Source of the DNA: G965237725 sp965237725 | GTDB lineage: Bacteria > Pseudomonadota > Gammaproteobacteria > Arenicellales > Poriferihabitantaceae | Reading direction: 5' to 3' | Length of the DNA: 64,000 nucleotides | Assembly (NCBI GenBank): GCA_965237725.1 | Contig: OZ250151.1 | Span: forward strand, 3,472,001 to 3,536,000 | Part shown: positions 51,734 to 59,727 of the stretch, one piece after another | How positions within the stretch are numbered: the first letter of the stretch is position 1 | Layout: each line of letters begins with the position of its first letter | Position numbers and translations under genes: made by a program | The notes under the pieces: model-generated | Told to the model about the DNA's origin: nothing | What the model saw: only the letters and a program-made list of their open reading frames with translations | The model's database searches: none

Positions 51734-52072
51734 TTATTTGCTGTAGTGTTTATTAATAGTTTCTATAAAAGGTATGAGCAACGGTTGTTCGTTATATAAA
51801 GAACAGTAAGATTCATAATCCTTTACCGCTTCATTTTTATTGACGTAATAGTTTGTTGCCAGTCGGTATCGTAAATCTGTCAATGACAATTTTCGGCCTT
51901 CACTCCACAACTCATTGTGTAATTCTGTTGCCTTTTGACCGCTGACCAATGGTGTAAGCCCATGCCCCATGGTATAGCAGGCCGCCTTGAGCGCAAGCCT
52001 GGTGAAATACCAGTTATTTTTGAAATGCTGCCAATAGGTTTGGCCATGACTTGCCAGATGTTTTTTAATCAT
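51734..52072 (-). CDS. DUF6356 family protein
   Basis: 112 aa. The opening IKKHLASHGQTYWQHFKNNWYFTRLALKAACYTMGHGLTPLVSG fits the DUF6356 pattern of a short helical protein with a hydrophobic segment and the H-G-x-x-P-x-V/F motif. Function unknown. It follows the YciI-family gene on the minus strand after 52 bases and may be cotranscribed with it. Confidence 0.75.
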   Translation of the reverse strand: MIKKHLASHGQTYWQHFKNNWYFTRLALKAACYTMGHGLTPLVSGQKATELHNELWSEGRKLSLTDLRYRLATNYYVNKNEAVKDYESYCSLYNEQPLLIPFIETINKHYSK

Positions 52073-52124
52073 TTGTTATCTCAATCGATTACAACAGTTA
52101 ATCTTGTGACCTTTGTCAGAACGG

Positions 52125-52424
52125 CTAAATTTGTTTTTGACCATCCATAAATACGCGGGTCCATTCGAAAATCTCTATCGATTTTCTTAATCCCGTAGGC
52201 CAGAAGGGGTCTTCTTCAACCAATTGTTGAATCTGAGACGAATCCTCAGCTTCTACAAACCATATTCCTCCTGCAGGTTCATCAGTTTTTGTGTTCTTTA
52301 TTGGACCTGCCATATGGATCGAATTTGCATTTTTAGTCAGGAATTCCAGATGATTTGCCATAAATTTTACTCTTTGCGCACTACAGGCTTCGTTATCTTC
52401 AAATCGAACGATATAAAATGACAT
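52125..52424 (-). CDS. YciI family protein
   Basis: 99 aa dimeric ferredoxin-like protein. The start is taken at 52424 (MSFYIVRF), which has a GGAG site seven bases upstream, rather than at 52436. Marks of the family are HLEFLTKNANSIHMAGPIK, GGIWFVEAEDSSQIQQLVEEDPFWPTGLRKSIEIFEW, with the D-P-F motif intact. The family includes enzymes of chlorinated-lactone and other small-molecule metabolism; the role here is unknown. Confidence 0.88.
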   Translation of the reverse strand: MSFYIVRFEDNEACSAQRVKFMANHLEFLTKNANSIHMAGPIKNTKTDEPAGGIWFVEAEDSSQIQQLVEEDPFWPTGLRKSIEIFEWTRVFMDGQKQI

Positions 52425-52516
52425 CAGTATCTCCAAGAAATTATTTTAATGGTAATTATTCTAAACCTGCATTAATCTAAGTAACATACAAAAAAGTGCA
52501 AAGTAACGTGGCAAAA

Positions 52517-53371
52517 ATGCAGGAATTGAATTGGAGTAGCCTCAAATATGTATTGGCAGTGGCGAGGTCAAAATCACTCGCTGAAGCAGCGCGCAAACTG
52601 ACTGTCAATGAGACCACCGTCTCTCGCCGAATTGCTCAAATTGAAAAGCAACTCAACGCCAGGGTATTTGAACGTCTCCGTGGGGTTCTGGTCCCAACCG
52701 TCACCGGCGAAGCTGTTATCCAAAGTGCAGAACGAATTGAGAATGAAACCCAACATCTGCTCAACACGGTTTCAGGCGCGGATCAACTGGTTGCTGGAAA
52801 GGTACGATTAACTGCCGTTCCCATTATGTTGAACCACGTACTTGTTCCACGATTACCTATGTTAGTAGACCATCACCCGGAATTGCAGGTAGAAATGGTT
52901 GCAGATTCGCGTGATCTGAGCTTGATCAACCGACAGGCGGACATTGCGGTTAGGTTGGCCAGGCCGACAAAGGAAAACCGAGCCCTTGCCAGAAGAGTGG
53001 GCCAATTTGACTACGCGCCATACGTTCGGTCGGATCAACTAGAGCATAGATCGAACTGGATTACCTTTGAAGATAGTATGAATTATTTGCCTCAGTCACA
53101 ATGGATCACGAACCACACAAAACGCAGCGATCAAAATTCGGCTCTGATTAGAGTAAACGATGGTGAAACCATTCTCGCCTGCGTGAAGGCAGGCCTTGGG
53201 AAATCTCTTTTACCTACGGTGATTGGTGACGCGGATTCCGAGCTTGAGCGTTTGGGCGTCGGTATAGCTTTATCTCGGGAAGTTTGGCTTATGTCACATC
53301 CTGATTTACGACAGTTGGCACGAATAAAGCAAGTCATCAATTGGGTGGAAACCGTAATTAACGAGATGTAA
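52517..53371 (+). CDS. LysR family transcriptional regulator
   Basis: 284 aa from the ATG at 52517 (a GTG at 52496 adds seven residues). The N-terminal winged HTH is NWSSLKYVLAVARSKSLAEAARKLTVNETTVSRRIAQIEKQLNARVFER, with the expected ~60-residue layout, and a linker helix leads to a shortened periplasmic-binding-like effector domain. The gene is divergent from the YciI gene and upstream of ChaC, either of which it may control. Inducer unknown. Confidence 0.93.
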   Translation: MQELNWSSLKYVLAVARSKSLAEAARKLTVNETTVSRRIAQIEKQLNARVFERLRGVLVPTVTGEAVIQSAERIENETQHLLNTVSGADQLVAGKVRLTAVPIMLNHVLVPRLPMLVDHHPELQVEMVADSRDLSLINRQADIAVRLARPTKENRALARRVGQFDYAPYVRSDQLEHRSNWITFEDSMNYLPQSQWITNHTKRSDQNSALIRVNDGETILACVKAGLGKSLLPTVIGDADSELERLGVGIALSREVWLMSHPDLRQLARIKQVINWVETVINEM

Positions 53372-53449
53372 GCTCTGGGTTATTGCTGTGGCTCGATTGC
53401 GCTACTTGTTTTTAAATTAATTTGATCGTTTGATATTTTGAGTATTGTT

Positions 53450-54016
53450 ATGTCTGCAAATACCGTGGAAGAGAACAAAAAACGGCATGTATTCTCGGAA
53501 AGTGAACAAATCTGGTTGTTCGGATATGGGTCATTGATATTCAAGGCAGATTTCCAATATCTTGAAAGACGCCCTGCAACACTTCAAGGATGGGAGCGTC
53601 GATTCTGGCAAGGTTCCCACGATCATCGTGGTACCGAGGAATTTCCGGGAAGAGTGGTTACGCTTATAGCAAGAGATGATTCAGTTTGCCACGGCATGGC
53701 CTATCGGATTACCAAAGATAATCTGGAACATCTGGATTATCGTGAAAAGAATGGGTACTTACGATTCTTCACAAATCTTTGTTTCGATGATCAATCCACC
53801 GTTGACGGGCTGGCTTATATCGCCAGGGAAAATAATAGCGCATTTCTGGGACCGCTTCCAGAAGCGGATATTGCGCGCCAAATTTATTCTGCAAAAGGAC
53901 CTAGTGGCACCAATGGTGATTATCTGCTGAAACTGGCGGATGCATTAAGAAATTTAAATGCCAGTGATGAACATGTATTTAGCGTAGAGCAGCATTATCA
54001 TAATCTCATCGGTTAA
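53450..54016 (+). CDS. ChaC-like gamma-glutamylcyclotransferase
   Basis: Cleaves glutathione to 5-oxoproline and Cys-Gly. About 188 aa from the ATG at 53450 (a TTG at 53438 is possible). The family opening WLFGYGSLIFKADF and RRFWQGSHDHRGTEEFPGRVVTL match ChaC closely; the catalytic Glu lies in DYREKNGY. The C-terminal PSGTNGDYLLKLADALRNL is also typical. It joins three GST genes in this window on the glutathione side of metabolism. Confidence 0.93.
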   Translation: MSANTVEENKKRHVFSESEQIWLFGYGSLIFKADFQYLERRPATLQGWERRFWQGSHDHRGTEEFPGRVVTLIARDDSVCHGMAYRITKDNLEHLDYREKNGYLRFFTNLCFDDQSTVDGLAYIARENNSAFLGPLPEADIARQIYSAKGPSGTNGDYLLKLADALRNLNASDEHVFSVEQHYHNLIG

Positions 54017-54133
54017 TCATTATTACAGAAAATGGTTTCTGCTGATAAATATTGTGCTCGGGTATGATCTATACTCAGCGAAATTATTCTTACGAGAAAT
54101 ATTCTTTAAATTGGTTCCAATTTAATATCGATA

Positions 54134-55060
54134 ATGTCTACACTGATAAAAATTAAAAATCTGAGTAAAACATATAGTGACGGTTTTACCGCTCTGGATT
54201 CAATTAATCTGGACATTGAGGAGGGTGAAATCATTGCCCTCCTGGGCCCCAATGGCGCAGGGAAAACCACATTAATCAGCATCATTTGTGGAATTGTGAA
54301 TCCCGGTTCGGGTAGCATTAGCGTAGATGGAAATGACATTGTTAGAGATTATCGAGAAACTCGAAAACGCATTGGTCTGGTTCCCCAGGAATTGACCACT
54401 GAAGCCTTTGAAAGCGTATTTGATACCGTGTCATATAGTCGAGGACTGTTCGGCCGTGGGCCAAACCCTCAGCGCATAGAAAAAATTCTAAAAGATCTGT
54501 CTTTGTGGGATAAAAAAGATACCCGAATCATGGCACTCTCTGGGGGCATGAAGCGTAGAGTAATGATCGCAAAAGCACTTTCCCACGAACCGCGAATATT
54601 ATTTCTGGATGAGCCCACCGCCGGGGTGGATGTGACTTTGAGAAAAGATATGTGGGCATTGATTCGACAGTTACGAGACAGCGGCGTAACCATTATTCTG
54701 ACAACCCATTACATCGAAGAAGCGGAGGATATGGCCGACCGTATTGGCGTGATCAGCAAGGGCAGGTTAATTTTGGTTGAACAGAAAGCAGAGTTGATGC
54801 GCAAATTGGGTAAGAAACGTCTAATCCTTGATTTGCACAATTGTTTGTCTGAATTGCCTGGCAGTCTCGATCAATACGATCTGAAAATCTCGACCGATGG
54901 GAGTCAGCTGATTTATACCTACGACACCCAGAAAGAACGTAAAGGGATTACTTCTCTGTTACACGACTTGAGCCAGTCTGGAATAAAGTTCAAAGATCTC
55001 AATACCGAACAGAGTTCCCTGGAAGATATTTTTGTCAATCTGGTGGAGCAATCTCAATGA
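54134..55060 (+). CDS. ABC transporter ATP-binding protein (ABC-2/DrrA type)
   Basis: 308 aa ATPase. Walker A is GPNGAGKTT, the signature LSGGMKRR, Walker B RILFLDEPTAGVD, and the switch His lies in ILTTHYIEEAEDMADR. The extra ~85 residues after the NBD match the C-terminal domain of DrrA/CcmA-like exporters. The permease gene overlaps its end by four bases, so the complex is one ABC-2 exporter. Confidence 0.95.
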   Translation: MSTLIKIKNLSKTYSDGFTALDSINLDIEEGEIIALLGPNGAGKTTLISIICGIVNPGSGSISVDGNDIVRDYRETRKRIGLVPQELTTEAFESVFDTVSYSRGLFGRGPNPQRIEKILKDLSLWDKKDTRIMALSGGMKRRVMIAKALSHEPRILFLDEPTAGVDVTLRKDMWALIRQLRDSGVTIILTTHYIEEAEDMADRIGVISKGRLILVEQKAELMRKLGKKRLILDLHNCLSELPGSLDQYDLKISTDGSQLIYTYDTQKERKGITSLLHDLSQSGIKFKDLNTEQSSLEDIFVNLVEQSQ

Positions 55061-55818
55061 ACATCCACGGTATGAAGGCGATATATATGTTCGAAATGAC
55101 CCGGGCATGGCGTACGGTATTCCAGTCCTTGGTTTCGCCGGTCATTTCAACTTCACTGTATTTTGTTGTGTTCGGCTCAGCTATCGGTTCGCGCATTACA
55201 GATGTGGATGGAATTTCCTACGGTTCTTTTATTGTGCCCGGCCTGATTATGTTGGCGCTCATGACCCAAAGTGTTGCCAATGCTTCATTTGCCATTTTTT
55301 TTCCAAAATTCACCGGTACGGTGTATGAGCTTTTATCCGCACCGATTTCCTATTTTGAAATTGTTCTCGCGTACGTTGGTGCGGCTGCAACCAAGTCTCT
55401 GATAATCGGCGTGGTGATTCTGGCCACCGCGGGAATATTTGTGCCCATCGAGATTGCCCACCCGGGATGGATGATTCTGTTTTTGGTACTAACTGCTTTT
55501 ACATTTAGCTTGTTTGGTTTCTTAATTGGAATCTGGGCGGATAGTTTTGAGAAATTACAAATTATTCCGTTGCTGGTTGTGACCCCACTGGTATTTCTCG
55601 GCGGCAGTTTTTATTCGGTAAATATGCTGCCTGAGTTATGGCAAAAAATTACATTGCTCAACCCTGTATTGTATCTGGTGAGCGGATTCCGCTGGAGTTT
55701 CTATGAAATTTCCGATGTCAGTGTCATTACAAGCTTGTTGATGGTGATATTTTTTCTGATTGTCTGTATTGCTCTTGTGTGGTGGATTTTTAAAACGGGT
55801 TACCGGTTAAAACAATAA
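55057..55818 (+). CDS. ABC-2 type exporter permease
   Basis: 253 aa with six membrane helices: MFEMTRAWRTVFQSLVSPVISTSLYFVVFGSAIG, SFIVPGLIMLALMTQSVANASF and TPLVFLGGSFYSVNMLPELWQKI are diagnostic for the ABC-2 family. Its ATPase overlaps by four bases upstream. Exported substrate unknown; homologues of this pair are common in gammaproteobacteria. Two EamA transporter genes follow on the same strand. Confidence 0.94.
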   Translation: MNIHGMKAIYMFEMTRAWRTVFQSLVSPVISTSLYFVVFGSAIGSRITDVDGISYGSFIVPGLIMLALMTQSVANASFAIFFPKFTGTVYELLSAPISYFEIVLAYVGAAATKSLIIGVVILATAGIFVPIEIAHPGWMILFLVLTAFTFSLFGFLIGIWADSFEKLQIIPLLVVTPLVFLGGSFYSVNMLPELWQKITLLNPVLYLVSGFRWSFYEISDVSVITSLLMVIFFLIVCIALVWWIFKTGYRLKQ

Positions 55819-55874
55819 CCACGCAGAATAACAAAATCCGCTGACCGACAATTATTTCTGGATGACTATTTCCA

Positions 55875-56768
55875 ATGAATAAGCTGTTTAAGAATGATAC
55901 CCAGTTGGGTATTGCCATGGTTATGTTCGGGCTGGGTGTTGCTGCCTTTACCGGTTCGATGATGAAATTCCTTGCTAATGATTTGAATGCATTTCAAATA
56001 ACCTGGTTTCGATTTCTTGGGTATGCGCTGATTTTATTACCCATTGTCGCTATTCGTGTTGGACGATCGGCGATTAAACCCGGGCGAATAGGGATGCAAA
56101 TTTTTCGCGGTGTGACTCTGGCTACAGCAACTACTGCATTTGTGGTTGGCGTAAAAACTATCGATTTTGCAGATGCCATCGCAATCCTCTATGCCTATCC
56201 GTTTTTGATTACCATTCTGGCAGTGTTTTTTCTGGATGAACGTGTGCCCTGGATCGGCTGGATTGGGGTTATTGGCGGGTTCGTTGGCGTGTTGCTGGTT
56301 ATGCGCCCTGAATTCGATAACTTTAATGTTGGTTCATTATATGTATTTTTGTGTGCCGTGATTATCAGCATACAGATGATACTGAATCGGAAACTCGGCT
56401 ATCGGTCCCATCCCCTGGCGACTTCAATCTGGGGTGCGGTTGTTGCAACAATTTTGCTTTCTTTCATCGTACCGTTTTACTGGCAGCCTATAAATCTGAA
56501 TCAATTCTGGTTGCTCTGTCTGATGACTTTTACCGGAGCGGTTAACCAGACCTGTCTGGTATATGGATTTTCAAAAGCCAAGGCCTCCACACTTGCGCCC
56601 TTTACCTATTTTGAAATTGTAGCTTCGGTATTTATTGGCTTTTTCATGTTTGGTACGTTGCCCGATTGGGTTTCCTGGATAGGAATCGGACTGATAATTG
56701 CCAGCGGATTACTGGTTGCACATTCCCTTGCAGGTGGGCACACTCCCCGTCGCATTCCGAAATACTAG
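55875..56768 (+). CDS. EamA/DMT family transporter
   Basis: 297 aa with about ten helices in two EamA repeats. The repeat ends read IDFADAIAILYAYPFLITILAVFFLDERVP and KASTLAPFTYFEIVASVFIGFFMFGTLP, typical of the RhaT/RarD-like group. It starts 57 bases after the ABC-2 permease gene and is followed by another EamA gene after 60 bases. The pair may have arisen by duplication, but the two proteins are clearly divergent. Confidence 0.93.
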   Translation: MNKLFKNDTQLGIAMVMFGLGVAAFTGSMMKFLANDLNAFQITWFRFLGYALILLPIVAIRVGRSAIKPGRIGMQIFRGVTLATATTAFVVGVKTIDFADAIAILYAYPFLITILAVFFLDERVPWIGWIGVIGGFVGVLLVMRPEFDNFNVGSLYVFLCAVIISIQMILNRKLGYRSHPLATSIWGAVVATILLSFIVPFYWQPINLNQFWLLCLMTFTGAVNQTCLVYGFSKAKASTLAPFTYFEIVASVFIGFFMFGTLPDWVSWIGIGLIIASGLLVAHSLAGGHTPRRIPKY

Positions 56769-56827
56769 GGAAACCCTGACCAAACTAGGGTCTACCTGGC
56801 CGACCTTCCCGTTAATAGTGCCCGCAT

Positions 56828-57739
56828 ATGAAAAACAAAGAAGCTACCTCGGCCATGGCGATGATGATAGTGGCAATGTTAATGCTGCCCGGGCTGGATG
56901 CCATTGCAAAATGGCTATCGGGTTCAATTTCTTCCGGGCAAGTGACCTGGAGTCGTTTCGCATTTCAGATTCTTTTAATGACACCGTTGTTACTACGAAC
57001 TCAAGGTCCCTGGTTCAATCGGACCCTGTATCTACATGCCGTCCGGGGCGCATTAATTGCCGGGGCGACGCTGTTATTTTTTAGTGGTTTGGCATATTTA
57101 CCAATTGCAGATGCCATCTCCATATTTTTTATCGAACCGCTTCTGGTCACATTATTGTCTGCGGTATTCCTCGGCGAGACTGTTGGTTGGCGTCGACTCT
57201 CGGCCATTGCTGTGGGGTTTATTGGTGCATTGATAATTATTCGACCAACATTCGCAGATGTCGGCTGGCCGGTGATGTATCCCGTGGGGGCAGCAACCTG
57301 TTTTACCTTTTACATTTTACTCACCAGAAAACTGGTTGCAAAAGAAGATCCCATTCGGCTGCAGTTTTTTGCGGGCATTTTTGGATTTCTGGTTATGAGC
57401 GTGGCTTTGTATTTTGGCACGATTAATGATGTCGGAATTCTAAGCGCGGTATGGCCGACTCGTTTTCAATGGTTTTTGCTCGGGGGCTTGGGACTAATCG
57501 CCACCATCGGCCACATGCTGGTGGTACTTGCATACCGGCGCGCGCCGGTGAGTGTGCTGGCGCCATTTCAGTATGTGGAAATTATTGGTGCAACTGTTTT
57601 AGGGTATATTATATTTGATGATTTTCCCGATCTGGTTACCTGGCTGGGAATTACTATTATTGTCGGTTCCGGAATTTATATTTTTCATCGCGAATCCCAA
57701 CTACCAGGAATAGATTCAAATCTGGATCTTCCAGGTTAA
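56828..57739 (+). CDS. EamA/DMT family transporter
   Basis: 303 aa with the same layout as the preceding gene. The two repeats end LPIADAISIFFIEPLLVTLLSAVFLGETVG and VLAPFQYVEIIGATVLGYIIFDDFP. It is the fifth DMT-type gene in this window. Its 3' end overlaps the converging zinc-ribbon gene by 24 bases. Substrate unknown. Confidence 0.93.
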   Translation: MKNKEATSAMAMMIVAMLMLPGLDAIAKWLSGSISSGQVTWSRFAFQILLMTPLLLRTQGPWFNRTLYLHAVRGALIAGATLLFFSGLAYLPIADAISIFFIEPLLVTLLSAVFLGETVGWRRLSAIAVGFIGALIIIRPTFADVGWPVMYPVGAATCFTFYILLTRKLVAKEDPIRLQFFAGIFGFLVMSVALYFGTINDVGILSAVWPTRFQWFLLGGLGLIATIGHMLVVLAYRRAPVSVLAPFQYVEIIGATVLGYIIFDDFPDLVTWLGITIIVGSGIYIFHRESQLPGIDSNLDLPG

Positions 57740-58063
57740 TTCGCATTCATAACCAACGACGTAAAATTCTCCCGAGTCCCGTTTGGTCATCTGGGTATCA
57801 GGGCGGCCGACTATTTTTGCAATGTCCAAAATAGCGTTACACTGAGGACAGCGCTGGCGCGCGTTTCTGGAAAACCGATCGCCGCACTGACAATCAGACA
57901 TGTAATCCTCTATTAGCAGGTCGGAGTCATAATTCGGGGGGATGCTGGATTTGTGTTTGACAACGGAGCGCGCACATTTATTGCAACGGTAAACGTCAAT
58001 CCCAACGTGACCGGGTGAATACTCTTTTAATTCAAATTCTGCACTGCACTCCGGGCAAGCCAT
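57716..58063 (-). CDS. Multi-zinc-ribbon protein of unknown function
   Basis: 115 aa with four C-x-C or C-x2-C knuckles: CPEC at 3-6, CNKC at ~27-30, CQCG at ~58-61 and CPQC at ~72-75. Two treble-clef or rubredoxin-like zinc ribbons are likely. No catalytic motif is seen and I do not recognise the family. It starts 36 bases after the quinone oxidoreductase gene ends. It may be cytosolic. Its end overlaps the EamA gene from the other strand. Confidence 0.7.
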   Translation of the reverse strand: MACPECSAEFELKEYSPGHVGIDVYRCNKCARSVVKHKSSIPPNYDSDLLIEDYMSDCQCGDRFSRNARQRCPQCNAILDIAKIVGRPDTQMTKRDSGEFYVVGYECELTWKIQI

Positions 58064-58099
58064 TCTGAAATCCCTCGAACCAGTTAAAACTGAAAAACG

Positions 58100-59074
58100 T
58101 TATGACAACAACACTGTGGACCCTGTGGTAGCGCGGGATTCCAAATCACTATGGGCTTTAGCAGTTTCTGACAAAGCATAGGTCTGGTTAACCGAAATTT
58201 TTATGGTCCCAGAACTAACCGCATCAAACAGCCGGTTTGCGCCTTCTTCCAGTAATTCGCGGGTTGCAGTATGGGTCGCCAGAGTAGGGCGGGTCACATA
58301 TAACGAACCTTTTGGTGCAAGGATGCCGGGACTGAATGGTTCAACGGGACCCGAAGCATTTCCGTAGGTTACCAACGTACCGAATGGTGCCAGTGAATCC
58401 AGGGAGGCTTCGAACGTTGACTGGCCAATGGAATCATAAGAAACCGCTACGCCGTTGCCGTCAGTAATTTCTTTTACTCGTTGGGCGATATCTTCCTGTT
58501 TGTAATTTATAGTATGGTCCGCACCATTAGCCCTTGCCAGTTGAGATTTTTCTCCGGAACCAACGCAGCCGATTACCGTAGCGCCAAGGTGTTTTGCCCA
58601 TTGACAGAGAATCAAACCCACACCTCCCGCTGCCGCCATCACCAGGATGGTATCCCCGGGCTTAACTGCATAGGTCCGAAATAACAGGTAGTGGGCAGTG
58701 AGACCTTTGAGCATCATCGCAGCGGCTGTTTGGTCGTCTATACCGTCGGGTAATTTTAATAACTTTTCAGCAGCAACGTTACGCAATTCCACATAAGCGC
58801 CTGGCACCATACAATAGGCAACCCGGTCTCCAATGGACAAACTGCTAACGCCATCACCTACAGCCTCAACTACCCCTGCGGCTTCCATTCCCAGCACTGC
58901 AGGCATATTCGCCATGGGATATAAACCAGTACGCATATAGACATCGATAAAATTCAGTCCGATGGCGGTTTGTTTAATTTGTGCTTCGCCAGGGGCTGGA
59001 TCGCCAACGCTGATTTCGTCCCAACTCAATTTATCTGCGCCACCAACTTCGTGGATACGTATGGCGTGTGTCAT
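58100..59074 (-). CDS. NADPH:quinone oxidoreductase (MDR family)
   Basis: 324 aa zinc-independent medium-chain dehydrogenase of the QOR type. The N-terminal GroES-like domain holds GLNFIDVYMRTGLYP and PAVLGMEAAGVVEAVGDGV; the Rossmann motif is VMAAAGGVGLILCQWAKHLGATVIGCVGS, and YDSIGQSTFEASLDSLAPFGTLVTYGNASG is typical for quinone reductases. No structural-zinc Cys lobe is present. It lies 99 bases downstream of soxR on the same strand. A quinone reductase under or beside SoxR fits, since SoxR responds to redox-cycling quinones. Confidence 0.93.
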   Translation of the reverse strand: MTHAIRIHEVGGADKLSWDEISVGDPAPGEAQIKQTAIGLNFIDVYMRTGLYPMANMPAVLGMEAAGVVEAVGDGVSSLSIGDRVAYCMVPGAYVELRNVAAEKLLKLPDGIDDQTAAAMMLKGLTAHYLLFRTYAVKPGDTILVMAAAGGVGLILCQWAKHLGATVIGCVGSGEKSQLARANGADHTINYKQEDIAQRVKEITDGNGVAVSYDSIGQSTFEASLDSLAPFGTLVTYGNASGPVEPFSPGILAPKGSLYVTRPTLATHTATRELLEEGANRLFDAVSSGTIKISVNQTYALSETAKAHSDLESRATTGSTVLLS

Positions 59075-59173
59075 TGTTGTTCTCCTGTACTATTGCTAGC
59101 TGTTTTGAAGCGGTAGAGTATAAACAAAAATTAGAGAAAAGTAGTGCGTGAGGTTGAGACAAACCGAGTCAGG

Positions 59174-59629
59174 TTATTCGGGTTCATCTCCGAGCAAATA
59201 TCGGGGCCCGGAGCCAAGATTGGCGGCCTGATCGTCGGCGTTGTATAAGGCACAACGCTTTAACGACAAACAACCGCAACCAATACAACCCGCCAGTTTT
59301 TCTCGCATAATCTGCAATTGACTGATGCGATCATCGAGTTGAACTTGCCAGTTCCTTGAAAGTTTTTCCCAGTCTTTTTTGGTGGGTGTGCGCCGGTCTG
59401 GCAGGGTGTCGAGGGCAGCACCAATCTCTTTCAAACTCAGACCGAGGGATTGCGCAATTCGGATTAACGAAATCCGTCTTAACATGGCGCGATGATATTG
59501 CCTCTGATTGCCACTACCGCGCCTGGATTTTATCAAATCCCGGGTTTCATAAAATCGCAGTGTGGACGTGGCGACACCACTACGCCAGGCAGTATCGCCA
59601 ATACTCAGATATTCATTGGGTTTTGTCAT
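59174..59629 (-). CDS. soxR: Redox-sensitive transcriptional activator SoxR
   Basis: MerR-family regulator of 151 aa. N-terminal HTH IGDTAWRSGVATSTLRFYETRDLI, coiled dimerisation helix ~80-112, and the SoxR [2Fe-2S] motif Cys115-x2-Cys118-x-Cys120-x5-Cys126 (CIGCGCLSLKRC). It binds DNA constantly and activates when its cluster is oxidised, by bending promoters with an overlong spacer. The divergent promoter at 59664-59694 is exactly of that kind. The first candidate target is the Rieske fusion gene across from it; the E. coli target soxS is absent here. Confidence 0.96.
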   Translation of the reverse strand: MTKPNEYLSIGDTAWRSGVATSTLRFYETRDLIKSRRGSGNQRQYHRAMLRRISLIRIAQSLGLSLKEIGAALDTLPDRRTPTKKDWEKLSRNWQVQLDDRISQLQIMREKLAGCIGCGCLSLKRCALYNADDQAANLGSGPRYLLGDEPE

Positions 59630-59663
59630 AATATTTGTACCGAAATTAGATAGTATTTTTTAC

Positions 59664-59694
59664 TTGACTTAAAGTTAACTTTAACTTTTATAAT
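59664..59694 (+). promoter_or_regulatory. SoxR-type promoter: palindrome in a 19-bp spacer
   Basis: A -35 box TTGACT (59664-59669) and a -10 box TATAAT (59689-59694) are separated by 19 bases, the spacing of MerR-family promoters. The spacer holds a perfect 16-base palindrome, TTAAAGTTAACTTTAA (59669-59684), whose centre AGTTAACT matches the core of the SoxR box. The promoter fires toward the Rieske fusion gene, with a start expected near 59701. It lies between divergent soxR and its target, as soxRS does in enterobacteria. Confidence 0.82.
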
Positions 59695-59727
59695 CCCAAT
59701 ATTCAACCTGGTCCTGGAAATCTAAAA

